Below, piece after piece: positions 17,200 to 26,417 of a DNA stretch of 64,000 nt; positions within the stretch are counted from its first letter, which is position 1; the number at the start of each line of letters is the position of its first letter. The translations under genes were made by a program, and so were the position numbers. A model generated the notes under the pieces. That model was not told where the DNA came from, did no database searches, and saw only the letters and a program-made list of their open reading frames with translations. Source of the DNA: JAIBCM01 sp041395165 (GTDB taxonomy: Bacteria; Verrucomicrobiota; Verrucomicrobiia; JADLBR01; JAIBCM01). Where the stretch lies: NCBI GenBank assembly GCA_041395165.1, contig JAWLBA010000001.1, forward strand, positions 310,001-374,000, written 5' to 3'.

Positions 17200-18046
17200 T
17201 GGTCGTAATGATGGCATATTGTGGGCAAAAGAACATCGGCAATTTTTTGTGTGTAATAAGTAATAGTTTCTTCACGAGAGCCTTGGTTTTCGATGCGGAA
17301 AGGTTCAAAAGCTTCCATTTCATAAAAACCGTTTTCTTGTGCTACAGCTATGGCTGGTATGATGGGGCATTGTGCTAATAAGGCGATGAGCAAAATATTG
17401 CCGGAAAAGAAAGCTTCGCCATAAGGCAAGCGAACAGGGATATTTTTTTGCGACGAAGGACGATCAATCAGCGCAGCGACAAAATTCCCGGCTTTCAAAT
17501 AGTTCAATACTTTCAGAAAGGAAAAGGGATCGTGGCCAACAGTAATGGTTTCTGCATTCCATAGTTTTCGATAATTGGTGCGCCATTGGGTGAGTGCTTC
17601 GTTGGGTTCAGGTAAAGTTAGCACTGCCATGGGAAAGCCAAGTTCATTCATGACGACTCCGCCAAGCTCGAACAATCCCAAGTGGGCTGTCACTAAAATG
17701 GCACCTCGTTTTTTTTGATAAGCTGCTACGAGATGTTCATAGCCTCTTTTTTTCTGGATTAATTCAACTTTTTTATCATTAGCATATTGGCTCAAATAAA
17801 AATAGTCGGCTAAACAAGCTCCGAATTTTCCAAAACCTTTCGAGCGTTTTGGGAAGTTGCGGAGGCGTGAATAAGCGTCAGATTTTTTACCACTTGCACT
17901 TTGGCAGGATGAAAGTGTGCGTAAATGAGTCCTGCTTGATGGGCAACCCATCGAAATAATCGCCGCGGAATAAAAGTTGCTAATCCTTTCGCCAAATGAA
18001 ACCAGAAGGCTTGATAGAATGTGCGAGAGTAATGCGGACGGCTCAT
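17166..18046 (-). CDS. LpxL/HtrB-like acyltransferase (one frameshift)
   Basis: The protein belongs to the lauroyl-acyltransferase-like family (ApeK-like in polyene loci). The N-terminal part from the ATG at 18046 (SRTFYQAFWFHLAKGLATFI, then PAKVQVVKNLTLI) runs to about 17815. The rest lies in another frame (ACLADYFYLSQYANDKKVEL, GAILVTAHLGLFELGG, DRPSSQKNIPVRLPYGEAFF). AHLGLFELGG is the HX4E-type acyltransferase motif. One indel near 17815-17825 joins the halves to about 293 aa, a normal length. The ATG overlaps the exporter stop (ATGA). Confidence 0.78.
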
Positions 18047-20118
18047 GAAGATTGTTTATGGTAAAGTCTTTCATAAAACACTGGCAATAGAATCAAACCA
18101 GTTATTACGGCAGCTAAAATTCCGAGATCCATGACCATGCCAAAATTTTGCAGGACGGGTTGACTACTTAAGAGCGGGGCAGAAAAACCGATGAGTGACG
18201 ATAAGCCGGTGAGAGTGACAGGAACCGCTAAATGTAGATAGGTCATGGTAAAACTACCTTGATATTGTTCTAAGGCGAGCAAAATGTGTAAACTGTAATC
18301 TATTGTTAAACCGATTAATAATGGAATAGTAAGTAAAGAAACCAAGGTCATAGAAATTTGAGTCACAAACAAAAAAACTGCCAATAACAAAAGTGCGGTG
18401 ACTAAAGTAAAAAGATTTAAAAAAACTAGTTTAACCTTTCGATGTGCGATAGCGCAAAGTGTTACCAAAATGGCAAACATGGCTAGTGATAATCGTTTGA
18501 AATCTTGAACCGCGACATGGTTTAAATCACGTTGTAATTGGGGCCATGCGGTCGCGCTACGAATCAGAGCAGAAAGTTGAGGATCGCCGGCATGCCATTG
18601 ATTGAGTTGTTTAATGACTTGCCATGTTAATTCTCCCCAGGAACGATCCAGACCATTTTCTTCAAGGGTGGTAAAAAAGGAGGTTTCAGTGATGGGAATC
18701 CAATGACCGCGATTTTGTTCTAAGGAAATCATAGACGAAGTTTGAGTGGGCAGAGTGGGTAATTGGGAGGATAAGAGTTGTTGTCCACGATAAGCTTCTA
18801 AGTGAGTAGATTGCAATTGCGTCAGATCACTTTGATAAAAGGGATAGTGTCGCAACCATAAAAAACTGATGCCGCATAGTAATAGAAACAGATAAAATGC
18901 GATACGAATGGACTGTGTATGTTGTTTTAAAATGTGAGAGCTTTTTTTGCTCGTTCGGGTTAACCAGTCAGGCGCATTAAAATGTTTTTTTTCTAACCAA
19001 ACACTCAAAAATTCTGTTGCGAAACCGGCAGTGGTAATTAATCCAATGGCGACCAATACTGCTAATTGTTGTAAACCAGGAAAATGAGAGGCGTAAAGCA
19101 CAGCAAAAGCACCAGCCGTGGTTAGAGCGCTTAACCAAATTCCGTGTCGCAGCAATTTCCAAGAAAAAGAATCGCGAGAATGGCCTGTGGCAAAATGGTG
19201 ATAAACTAAAATACAATAATCCATGCCTACCCCGAGTAAGATAGAGGCAAAACCTAGGCTGAGGACATTCAACTCGCCAAAGATGAATCGACCGGCAATA
19301 AAACCGCATAATAACGCCAGTGCCTGTAAAAGCAGGATCCAAGCTAAAGGTTTTATGGAGCGATAAAAAACGAGAAAAGCCAGGGATACTAAAACTAAAG
19401 TGAACGTTAACATAATGATCATATCGCGTTGCATGGCTTGAGAAATTTCAGCCACAAAAGCGGGGCGGCCCGTAAGAAATGCGTGCGAGGAAAACTCGGG
19501 AAGGTTTTGTTGTAATGCAGATTTGATTTCATTACGAAATTGGCGTGCAGCGCCAAAATTTTTTAAATTTTTTTGAGCGATGACTTTTAACAACAGAGGT
19601 CGATTTTCTTGAAATTGATATTGTTTTTCAAAAAAATCGCTTAAACGAAGAGGATCGAAACGTAGTCGGGCTAACTCACTTTCTTCCAAGCCTCCGGAGA
19701 ATTGTTCTAACGTTTCGGCCAAACGCTGTGAACGATGAGAAGGTTGTAAAGCTTGGACCAGTTCGTGAAATGATGAATAGGGTAGTAAAACCGTGGCTAA
19801 AGCGAGTTGGGTGCTAATGGGAAGTGGACCTTCGAACGATTCCTCGGCCGATTTGATAGAGTGTGATTGTTGTAAGAATTCCAGAAGGCTGGGGATTTTT
19901 TTTTCTAAGGCTTTTTTATCGATTGCGGTATCGAAAACTATCCATAACACATTGTCGGATTCCAGACTTTCTTGAACTTCTTGCAATTGTTGCACGGAAG
20001 CCAGGTGGGGCGGAAATAGAGGAAGTAATTCCGTTTGGAACCGTAGCGTGCTGATAGCCCACGATCCCAATCCCAAAATAAGAAAAATGATGCCCCAACG
20101 AATTTTCCAAGATTTCAT
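18043..20118 (-). CDS. MMPL/RND-like lipid exporter
   Basis: A 691-aa polytopic membrane protein with the two-fold RND plan. It has one N-terminal membrane helix, a periplasmic loop, five helices around residues 230-380 (including FASILLGVGMDYCILVYHHF), another helix near 410, a second loop and a final five-helix block (LLTIPLLIGLTIDYSLHILL). The GxxxDY motifs in both halves are typical of MMPL transporters. It matches ApeM-like exporters of aryl-polyene operons and probably moves the product from the inner membrane. It overlaps the downstream acyltransferase by four bases and starts nine bases after the FAD enzyme stop. Confidence 0.85.
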   Translation of the reverse strand: MKSWKIRWGIIFLILGLGSWAISTLRFQTELLPLFPPHLASVQQLQEVQESLESDNVLWIVFDTAIDKKALEKKIPSLLEFLQQSHSIKSAEESFEGPLPISTQLALATVLLPYSSFHELVQALQPSHRSQRLAETLEQFSGGLEESELARLRFDPLRLSDFFEKQYQFQENRPLLLKVIAQKNLKNFGAARQFRNEIKSALQQNLPEFSSHAFLTGRPAFVAEISQAMQRDMIIMLTFTLVLVSLAFLVFYRSIKPLAWILLLQALALLCGFIAGRFIFGELNVLSLGFASILLGVGMDYCILVYHHFATGHSRDSFSWKLLRHGIWLSALTTAGAFAVLYASHFPGLQQLAVLVAIGLITTAGFATEFLSVWLEKKHFNAPDWLTRTSKKSSHILKQHTQSIRIAFYLFLLLCGISFLWLRHYPFYQSDLTQLQSTHLEAYRGQQLLSSQLPTLPTQTSSMISLEQNRGHWIPITETSFFTTLEENGLDRSWGELTWQVIKQLNQWHAGDPQLSALIRSATAWPQLQRDLNHVAVQDFKRLSLAMFAILVTLCAIAHRKVKLVFLNLFTLVTALLLLAVFLFVTQISMTLVSLLTIPLLIGLTIDYSLHILLALEQYQGSFTMTYLHLAVPVTLTGLSSLIGFSAPLLSSQPVLQNFGMVMDLGILAAVITGLILLPVFYERLYHKQSS

Positions 20119-20127
20119 GAATGAAAA

Positions 20128-21408
20128 TCAAGGGTTAGTTGTCCTAGAAAAATTCAAACGAGGAACCAGTGGGAACAAACGTTGCAAACGACCTAGAAAA
20201 TAAAAAATTTTCAAACGCCACCAAAAGCCAAACGAAAAATCGGTGCGACCGCCTAATACGGCCAAAACTGCTTGAGGGATTTGCAGTCGTGAAGTGGGAT
20301 GCATGAAAACCTCGAAGGCGTCTTGATCGTAGAAAGCATTAATCATGTCGATGTAAATTTCCATCATTTGACATACTTGATGAGTGTATTTTTGTTGGGT
20401 TGCGGTCGAGAGAGCACATTTTTTGCTTTCTGCTTTTAAAAGGGTTTTTACGGCTAATTGAGCTGATTTCAAAGCGATCATAACGCCAGAAGAAAAAATC
20501 GGATCTACAAATCCCGCGGCATCGCCGATCATCAAAGCGCGGGGCTGCGCAAGCGAGGTAAAACGATAACTGTAATCGCTTGTGACATAAAATTCGCTCA
20601 CACGTTTAGCGTGTCGAAGTCGCATGTTTAACTCTTTTTCTTTTTGAATGATTTGTTGAAAGCTTTCCTCGGGTTTTAGGCGACTTTCTTTGAAATCGTT
20701 CAAAGCTTGGATGTAGCCCACCGACGTTTTGGTTTCGGTAAGAGGAATAAACCAAAACCAACCGTTAGCGAGTCGAACAATCGTGATATGGCCTGAGGCT
20801 TTTCCTTCATTTCGGAAGACATTTTCAAAATGGGCAAAAATAGCGATGCGTTTGGAAGATTGTGTTTCTTGTTTGGGAAGTTGAAGTTGTTTTCCTAGAA
20901 AACTTTCGCGACCGGAAGCGTCAATGAGCCAACGGGCAGTAATATGATGCGAGCTTTTTTCATCGTTGTAGTCCAGATCGACTTGATCATTGTGACATTG
21001 CACGTGGGTTGCTTGGGCTTTTTGTTGGATTTCGCATCCAAAACTTTGCGCATGTTCCAAAAGAATTTTATCAAACTGGCTTCGATCGACTTGAAAAGTT
21101 TTAGAATAACGCTCACCTAAACTGTTGCCGAACCAAAATTGTTGAAATTTGGAGCTGTTTCCTAAGCAAAATTCTGCGCCCCATTTGGGCATAAAACCTG
21201 CTTTTTCAATTTTTTCCCACACTCCTAATTCTTTTAAAATATCGTTACCGTAAGGAATTAAAGATTCGCCGACATGAAATCGTGGAAATGTTTCTTTTTC
21301 TAAAATCAGAACTTTTTTGCCGGCTTGGGAAAGCAAGGTTCCAGCGCAACTGCCGCCCGGGCCACCACCGATGATTACGACATCATAATGATTGGAAGCA
21401 TGAGTCAT
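20128..21408 (-). CDS. FAD-dependent oxidoreductase, halogenase/geranylgeranyl-reductase-like
   Basis: A 426-aa flavoprotein. The N-terminal dinucleotide site is YDVVIIGGGPGGSCAGTLLS, followed by ETFPRFHVGESLIPY, a motif shared by flavin-dependent tryptophan halogenases and related oxidoreductases. ARALMIGDAAGFVDPIFSSG is the second FAD-binding motif. The tryptophan-halogenase WxWxIP signature appears as NGWFWFIPL rather than the strict form, so it may be an oxidase or desaturase rather than a halogenase. Such enzymes occur in aryl-polyene and flexirubin-like clusters. It lies between the ACP and exporter genes with gaps under ten bases. Confidence 0.82.
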   Translation of the reverse strand: MTHASNHYDVVIIGGGPGGSCAGTLLSQAGKKVLILEKETFPRFHVGESLIPYGNDILKELGVWEKIEKAGFMPKWGAEFCLGNSSKFQQFWFGNSLGERYSKTFQVDRSQFDKILLEHAQSFGCEIQQKAQATHVQCHNDQVDLDYNDEKSSHHITARWLIDASGRESFLGKQLQLPKQETQSSKRIAIFAHFENVFRNEGKASGHITIVRLANGWFWFIPLTETKTSVGYIQALNDFKESRLKPEESFQQIIQKEKELNMRLRHAKRVSEFYVTSDYSYRFTSLAQPRALMIGDAAGFVDPIFSSGVMIALKSAQLAVKTLLKAESKKCALSTATQQKYTHQVCQMMEIYIDMINAFYDQDAFEVFMHPTSRLQIPQAVLAVLGGRTDFSFGFWWRLKIFYFLGRLQRLFPLVPRLNFSRTTNP

Positions 21409-21412
21409 ATCT

Positions 21413-21667
21413 TTAAACTTGTCGTCTTAACCAGTCGCGCAAAGTGCCAAGGGTTTGAAAAATTTCACGCGCAAGATTGGGATCTTGTATGGATATGCCA
21501 TATTTTTTTTCAAGTGCTACGGTTAATTGCAAAGCGTCAATGGAATCGAGTCCAAGACTTTCTGGGCCAAACAAAGGTGTTTCCTCTTGGACCGTGGCAA
21601 GATCGTTTTTTAGCATGCAATTTTCTGCCAAAAGCTGTTTTAATTCATCGAGACTGACTTGAAGCAT
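21413..21667 (-). CDS. Acyl carrier protein
   Basis: An 84-aa ACP. The phosphopantetheine attachment site is PESLGLDSIDALQLTVALEK, with the carrier Ser at about residue 42. It carries the growing chain for the two adjacent ketosynthase-family proteins. I chose the ATG at 21667, which overlaps the end of the upstream KS-like gene. A GTG five codons earlier is also possible. Its location within the operon marks it as the dedicated polyene ACP rather than the primary fatty-acid AcpP. Confidence 0.88.
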   Translation of the reverse strand: MLQVSLDELKQLLAENCMLKNDLATVQEETPLFGPESLGLDSIDALQLTVALEKKYGISIQDPNLAREIFQTLGTLRDWLRRQV

Positions 21668-22703
21668 TTTCCAATCTATCACAACTCAGAGCAAATTCCA
21701 AAGCCGAAATCTGTTGATTTAATCCCCAGATAGGCTGAAAAAGTGAAGGGGTTTTGGGGGTGAGATGGGTGATGGCTCGTAAACTATGCCAGGCTGCGGA
21801 AGCGGTAAATCCTTCTCCGCAATAGGCATGAGATGGAGTTAAGATTTGTGAGCTTTTGCAGGAAGCCGTTTCGATAGAATGAAACCAGTTGCGTTGTGCG
21901 CTGGTTAAAATTTTGTGATGTGGCCAACATTTTTCTAAAAGAGCTTGAGCTTGTTGCTTGGCTTGCTGGCGATTTCGGTAGGGATAACCTTCATGAATTT
22001 GGGTGATGCAAATTTTATCAGAAACAGAAGCCCGTTTTAATAACAGTGCCCCGGCGCCTTCTGCAGGAACCCATCCTTTTTTAAACCAGCCTGCTAAATG
22101 ATAAGCTTCACAAGCGATGGGATCCAGTTCTTCAGCGCCTAAGACGAGAACTTTCTCCATTTTTTCTTTATCATAGGATTGGAGCCAAGTTTTTGCGATC
22201 TGTATAGCGGTGGCCCAGGCTGTATGATCGCCAACAATGGAATAGCAAGCGCCTTTTACCCCGAGCACAGCGGCTACATGACTTAAGGGCGAATTAAACA
22301 CCGTTTCAGGAAAAAGTGCTGGACTGGCAAAACGTTGGCCTTGTTCTAAAATTCCTTGAAAAAATCGGCGACTATAATAAATACAACCTGTGTTCAAAGC
22401 AGCCACCAAACCTATTTTTTTGCGAGAGATATCGTTTTCATGAGAAAGTGCTTGATGAGCGGCTTCCATCATAAAAAAAGATAAAGGACTTGCGCGTCGC
22501 AAACGCGGCTCTTGTTGCCATGGTTTCCAATGTTCTTCTTTCAAATTGACTGAGTAAACCGGAAATGTTTTGTCAGGGTTGGTAAGAGAAACTATTTTTT
22601 GCAAAGGCCAAGGATCCGATTGAAGAAGTGAAGACACACCTAGACCATTCGGGGTAACTGCGCCTTGGCCACAAACGGCTAGAGAAAAAGAGTTAGTTAA
22701 CAT
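21645..22703 (-). CDS. Ketosynthase-like partner without the catalytic Cys (CLF-like)
   Basis: A 352-aa thiolase-fold protein that aligns with FabF-type ketosynthases but has lost the active site. Where the partner KS reads NACASG, this protein reads GDHTAW, placing His at the Cys position. The HGTGT motif is also missing. Such proteins act as chain-length factors that dimerise with an active KS, as in type II PKS and ApeC-like subunits. A nested ATG (22703) overlaps the stop of the KS gene. The longer frame to 22739 lies inside that gene. The heterodimer role is inference from order and homology. Confidence 0.78.
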   Translation of the reverse strand: MLTNSFSLAVCGQGAVTPNGLGVSSLLQSDPWPLQKIVSLTNPDKTFPVYSVNLKEEHWKPWQQEPRLRRASPLSFFMMEAAHQALSHENDISRKKIGLVAALNTGCIYYSRRFFQGILEQGQRFASPALFPETVFNSPLSHVAAVLGVKGACYSIVGDHTAWATAIQIAKTWLQSYDKEKMEKVLVLGAEELDPIACEAYHLAGWFKKGWVPAEGAGALLLKRASVSDKICITQIHEGYPYRNRQQAKQQAQALLEKCWPHHKILTSAQRNWFHSIETASCKSSQILTPSHAYCGEGFTASAAWHSLRAITHLTPKTPSLFQPIWGLNQQISALEFALSCDRLENASSQSR

Positions 22704-23895
22704 AACTTCGAAAAATGAGTGCAGCATTCGAGCCGCCAAATCCTAAATTAACGCTCATGGTAGTATGAACGGTTTGTGAGCAGCGAGAAGATGTTGCTAA
22801 ACTCGAGGCAATTTCTGGAATGGGATTTTTTAAATTAATTTGGGTCGGAAGCTGTTGATGCATTAAAGTTTTTGTAGCAAAAATAGCTTCTATGGCGCCC
22901 GCAGCACCTAAGGTGTGACCGATTTGAGCTTTGGTAGAGCTGATTTTTGTTTGAGCCAATGTTTGACCGAAAAAATTTGTGAAAGAAGCGGTTTCTGCAG
23001 CGTCATTTAAAGGTGTGCCTGTGCCATGAGCATTGATGTAATGAATTTCTTGTGGATTAATTTTGGCAGATTCACAAGCGCTTTGCATGGCTTGAACCAG
23101 AGCATGTCCTTGAGGCGCGGGCTGGGTTAGGTGATGAACGTCAGTGCTGTGACCGTAACCGATTATTTCTGCTAAAATTTTAGCGCCTCTTTTTTGTGCA
23201 TAAGCTTCGGATTCCAAAACTAAAAAGGCTGCGGCTTCTCCCAGGATGAGGCCGGAACGATTTTTGTCGAATGGACGACAGGCTTCGGTTGAGGCGGCCT
23301 GTAAACAATCAAAACCCACAAAAATTAGTTCTGTTAACGCCTCGGCACCGCCAGTTAAAACATAGTCTGTTTGACCGGTTTGAATCATGTCATAAGCATG
23401 GCCTATGGCATTGGCGCCACTGGCACAAGCATTGGCTACGATCATGGAAGGACCCGAGACACGAAGTTGTTCCTGAAGATCGAGTAATTGTTGTTGAGGT
23501 TGGTAGCGAGCCACTAGCCCTAAAAGATTTCCTTTTTTATGGGTTAAAACTTTTTTCAGAAAAGTTTCTCCAAGCGTCATCCCACCACCTGTGGTGCTTA
23601 AGCTAATAGGCAAAAATGAGACAGAAGAAAGACCGGCTTGTGCGAGAGCTTCTTGCGCGGCTGGAATGGTTAAGCGAGAGGCGCGAGAAAGTCGGGACAT
23701 TGTTTTGCTGTTAACCGGGAGCGAGGGGAGTTGAGCTTCGCAAGCGCTTTGGCAACGACATTGTGAAACGTCAAAAAGCGTAACGGGTCGCTGTGAGCTT
23801 TTCCCATGAATTAACTCTGTCCAAGTGGTGGATAAATCGTTTCCTAACGGGGTAACTGCTCCCATGCCAGTGATTACAACTTTTATTTTGGACAT
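22693..23895 (-). CDS. Beta-ketoacyl-ACP synthase (FabF-like, polyene KS)
   Basis: A 400-aa condensing enzyme. The catalytic triad is intact: Cys157 in NACASGANA, His290 in NAHGTGTPLND and His327 in KAQIGHTLGAAGA. The N-terminus VVITGMGAVTPLGND is typical of KAS II. It elongates acyl-ACP by decarboxylative condensation of malonyl-ACP. In aryl-polyene clusters this is the ApeO or ApeR role. It is followed without gap by its Cys-less partner and the ACP. No ketoreductase lies in the window, so reduction must come from a gene elsewhere. Confidence 0.9.
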   Translation of the reverse strand: MSKIKVVITGMGAVTPLGNDLSTTWTELIHGKSSQRPVTLFDVSQCRCQSACEAQLPSLPVNSKTMSRLSRASRLTIPAAQEALAQAGLSSVSFLPISLSTTGGGMTLGETFLKKVLTHKKGNLLGLVARYQPQQQLLDLQEQLRVSGPSMIVANACASGANAIGHAYDMIQTGQTDYVLTGGAEALTELIFVGFDCLQAASTEACRPFDKNRSGLILGEAAAFLVLESEAYAQKRGAKILAEIIGYGHSTDVHHLTQPAPQGHALVQAMQSACESAKINPQEIHYINAHGTGTPLNDAAETASFTNFFGQTLAQTKISSTKAQIGHTLGAAGAIEAIFATKTLMHQQLPTQINLKNPIPEIASSLATSSRCSQTVHTTMSVNLGFGGSNAALIFRSYVN

Positions 23896-23900
23896 AGCAT

Positions 23901-24677
23901 TTATTGGAACGGACTCAAGTAAACAGGTCGAGCTTGAACTTTGCCACCTCGAAAATAAAAAGTTTTTTCAAAATTAAATTGATGCACATCAGGATGGTAA
24001 GAAAGTGTTAAGGGTCGCTGCGGTGTGTTAGGATCGTAAACTAAGTAATCATATTGGGTTTGTTGGGTTGTGACATGGAAAACAACAACGGCGTGATTGA
24101 TGCTTAGAGAAGGAAAATTAATCAGCCAAACGATTACAGGTTGATTTTTCTGTAATGAGGTTTGAAGGAAGTTGTGGAGTTTAGCTTGTTGAAAATGGCT
24201 TGGGGGCAAAACAATGGGAAAATTTCCTGGTCGAAAATAAGTGGGCCAACCCAGGCCAATATTCTGTTGAAAGATGACGGGTTCTTTTTGGCTGGCTTCG
24301 TTTAAATTGGCATAGCCTGGGATTTCAATTTTTTCTGAAATGGGGAAGGCCGATTTCCAAACGGGAGTGCGCGTAATTTGGCGAATGCGTTCGACTAATT
24401 TATCTTGAGTGAGCTTGGGTTTTTGTGGTGTAAATTTTGCAAATTTCCAGAATTGTAATGCTGCGCGCGCCACAACAAAACAACGTCGTGTATAATGTTT
24501 TTCATTTTTCTTTCTAAGCGATGGTTTTCCTGATTCGTAGTTCCAAACCGTTTCGTTTGCGAATGCGAAGTGATCTTTTTCAAAATCAAAGGGGTTCGAC
24601 ATTTTTTCTGTTTGAGCAAGATGCGAACAGCCGAAAAACGTTAAACTAAGGAGCAAGAGCGTAAGGCGAGTAAACAT
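23901..24677 (-). CDS. Lipoprotein with C39-like cysteine peptidase features
   Basis: A 258-aa protein with a lipoprotein signal peptide (MFTRLTLLLLSLTFFGC, Cys17 as the lipid anchor). Downstream, RRCFVVARAALQFWKF, SINHAVVVFHV and YDPNTPQ give a Cys, His, Asp/Asn order typical of papain-like C39-type folds. I therefore read it as a probable peptidase or pseudopeptidase at the outer membrane. Its 5' end overlaps hpnK by 37 bases and its 3' end is six bases from the KS start, so it belongs to the polyene operon. It might fill the place of the unrelated ApeN lipoprotein (speculative). Confidence 0.6.
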   Translation of the reverse strand: MFTRLTLLLLSLTFFGCSHLAQTEKMSNPFDFEKDHFAFANETVWNYESGKPSLRKKNEKHYTRRCFVVARAALQFWKFAKFTPQKPKLTQDKLVERIRQITRTPVWKSAFPISEKIEIPGYANLNEASQKEPVIFQQNIGLGWPTYFRPGNFPIVLPPSHFQQAKLHNFLQTSLQKNQPVIVWLINFPSLSINHAVVVFHVTTQQTQYDYLVYDPNTPQRPLTLSYHPDVHQFNFEKTFYFRGGKVQARPVYLSPFQ

Positions 24678-25357
24678 TCGGTGTCTAAATCATTACGGAT
24701 TTTACGAGGATGAAAAATAAATTCGTGCAATCCATCGCCGAGACTAACAATGGTTTGACGAATTTCATCAGGATTCATGCAAAAAGTGCGATCCACACCC
24801 CACAAAGTATTGGTCATACGAAAAGAATGAAATTTTTTATAGAGTCGAAAAAAATGGTTCATTAGGATTGTGGGGAGATTCGTTTTATTTTTAAAGGTTT
24901 GAGTTTTTCCCAGACGAATCCAGCCTTGAAATTGATAGGATATCGTTTGCAGCAAGGTGTAATAAACGTAGGGATGGGCATGAATGTGATGATGAGCATT
25001 GATAAAAGCACAGGGCAGATCAGTTGCTTGAAAAGCTTGCCATTGCTGTTGGATTTCGCGACGAGCCAGTTCGCGAGCTTGTGAAGAAAAGCCGATGGCA
25101 AATCCTGCTTGGGTTGGTGATTGGTCCCATGGCCAACGTTGCATGGTTAAGGGTTGAGAGTCGTTAAGATGAAGATGAAGGCCGATTTGTAGTGAAGGGG
25201 TTTTGCGAGCGAGAGTGATGGCTTCTTCTGTTGCGGGTTGGCCCATCATGAGGGCGGCTCCGTGAAGTTTACCATGGTGATGAGCATGGATAATGGCAGC
25301 GTTGACTTCAGAAGTTAATCCAAAATCGTCCGCTGTAAAAAAGATTTCTCTCGCCAT
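24641..25357 (-). CDS. hpnK: YdjC/ChbG-family deacetylase, HpnK-like
   Basis: A 238-aa YdjC-fold carbohydrate deacetylase. Metal ligands are visible in FFTADDFGLTSEVN (Asp pair), LQIGLHLHLND (His) and NAHHHIHAHPYVYYTLL. In hopanoid makers HpnK deacetylates the N-acetylglucosaminyl hopanoid made by HpnI. Here it is the first gene of the polyene operon, overlapping the next gene, and lies 28 bases from divergent hpnA. A plausible minus-strand promoter (CTGCCA, 17 bp, TAGATT, six bases to ATG) precedes it. The substrate may be a hopanoid or another glycolipid. Confidence 0.8.
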   Translation of the reverse strand: MAREIFFTADDFGLTSEVNAAIIHAHHHGKLHGAALMMGQPATEEAITLARKTPSLQIGLHLHLNDSQPLTMQRWPWDQSPTQAGFAIGFSSQARELARREIQQQWQAFQATDLPCAFINAHHHIHAHPYVYYTLLQTISYQFQGWIRLGKTQTFKNKTNLPTILMNHFFRLYKKFHSFRMTNTLWGVDRTFCMNPDEIRQTIVSLGDGLHEFIFHPRKIRNDLDTECLLALRSCSLV

Positions 25358-25385
25358 AAAGGTAATCTAAGATGCCAAATCATTT

Positions 25386-26417
25386 ATGGCAGAGCAAGTT
25401 CTCGTAACCGGTGGCACAGGCTTTATTGGTCGGCATTTAGTGCGTCGATTGATAGAGAAGGGTTTTGCGGTGCGTATTTTTGTGCGTTCTTCTCAAAAGG
25501 CGGCTTCTCTTTTTGATGGGGAGGTTGATGTGGTGGAGGGTAATTTGGAGTCGGGCGTGGGGATGGATCGAGCTTGTAAAGATGTGGCTACGATTTTTCA
25601 TGTGGGTGGTATTTATCGATTTGGGTTGGGAGGTCGCAAAGAAGTTTTAGCCGTGAATGTGGGGGGAACGGAGCATGTGATGGGTGCGGCTTGGCGAGCG
25701 CGTGTGAATCAAGTGGTTTATTTAAGTTCGGCAAGTATTTTAAGTGGCCCTGCACGCGCGTTAACGGAAAAAGATTATCCTTATCAAGTTTCGAAATGGT
25801 CAGTGTATAAATTTTCAAAATGGCAAGCGGAACAAATGGCGCTGACATGGGCGAAGCGCGGGCTTCCGGTGACCATTGCTAGCTCGACTTCTTTGTTAGG
25901 TGCTGAAGATGAAAGGCCGACGCCGACGGGTCAAATCATTCGCGATTTTTTGTTGCGTCGTTTTCCTTGTTCCTGTCGTGTGGGGCTGAATTTTTTGGAT
26001 GTTGAAGATTTAGCAGATGGCATGATTGCAGTTGGTAAGAAGGGTAGAAGCGGCGAACGCTATGTTTTGGCAGGGGAAAATTTGTGGTTGCAAGAGTTTT
26101 TGGAGTTGTTGGCGAAAATGACGGGCTTAGCAGCGCCAAGATGGGTTTTGCCGTGGAGTTTGATTATGTTGGGAGGTGTCGTGGGAGAGGCAGCAGGTTT
26201 AGTTACGAAAAAGGGTTTGCGACTGAATTTGGAAACGGCGTGGCAGGCAAAAAACATTCAATTTTTTAAAACGCGAAAAGCGTATGATGAGTTGGGATGG
26301 AAACCTCAAATAACTATAGAAGAAAGTGTCAAAAGAACGGTTGCTTGGTTTCAACAACGTTTAGCGGAAGAATTTTCAAGTCCGAGCAACTGGGTGGTGG
26401 ATCGTCATGCTAGTTGA
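25386..26417 (+). CDS. hpnA: Hopanoid-associated NAD-dependent sugar epimerase HpnA
   Basis: A 343-aa extended short-chain dehydrogenase. The N-terminal Rossmann motif VLVTGGTGFIGRHLVRRL, the aspartate region VVEGNL and the catalytic motif YKFSK (preceded by YLSSASILSG) are all present. The HpnA call rests on overall similarity and its neighbours hpnK and hpnI. HpnA participates in building the ribosyl/polyol side chain of extended hopanoids. Its 3' end overlaps hpnI by 11 bases, so the two are coupled. No squalene-hopene cyclase is in the window. Confidence 0.78.
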   Translation: MAEQVLVTGGTGFIGRHLVRRLIEKGFAVRIFVRSSQKAASLFDGEVDVVEGNLESGVGMDRACKDVATIFHVGGIYRFGLGGRKEVLAVNVGGTEHVMGAAWRARVNQVVYLSSASILSGPARALTEKDYPYQVSKWSVYKFSKWQAEQMALTWAKRGLPVTIASSTSLLGAEDERPTPTGQIIRDFLLRRFPCSCRVGLNFLDVEDLADGMIAVGKKGRSGERYVLAGENLWLQEFLELLAKMTGLAAPRWVLPWSLIMLGGVVGEAAGLVTKKGLRLNLETAWQAKNIQFFKTRKAYDELGWKPQITIEESVKRTVAWFQQRLAEEFSSPSNWVVDRHAS

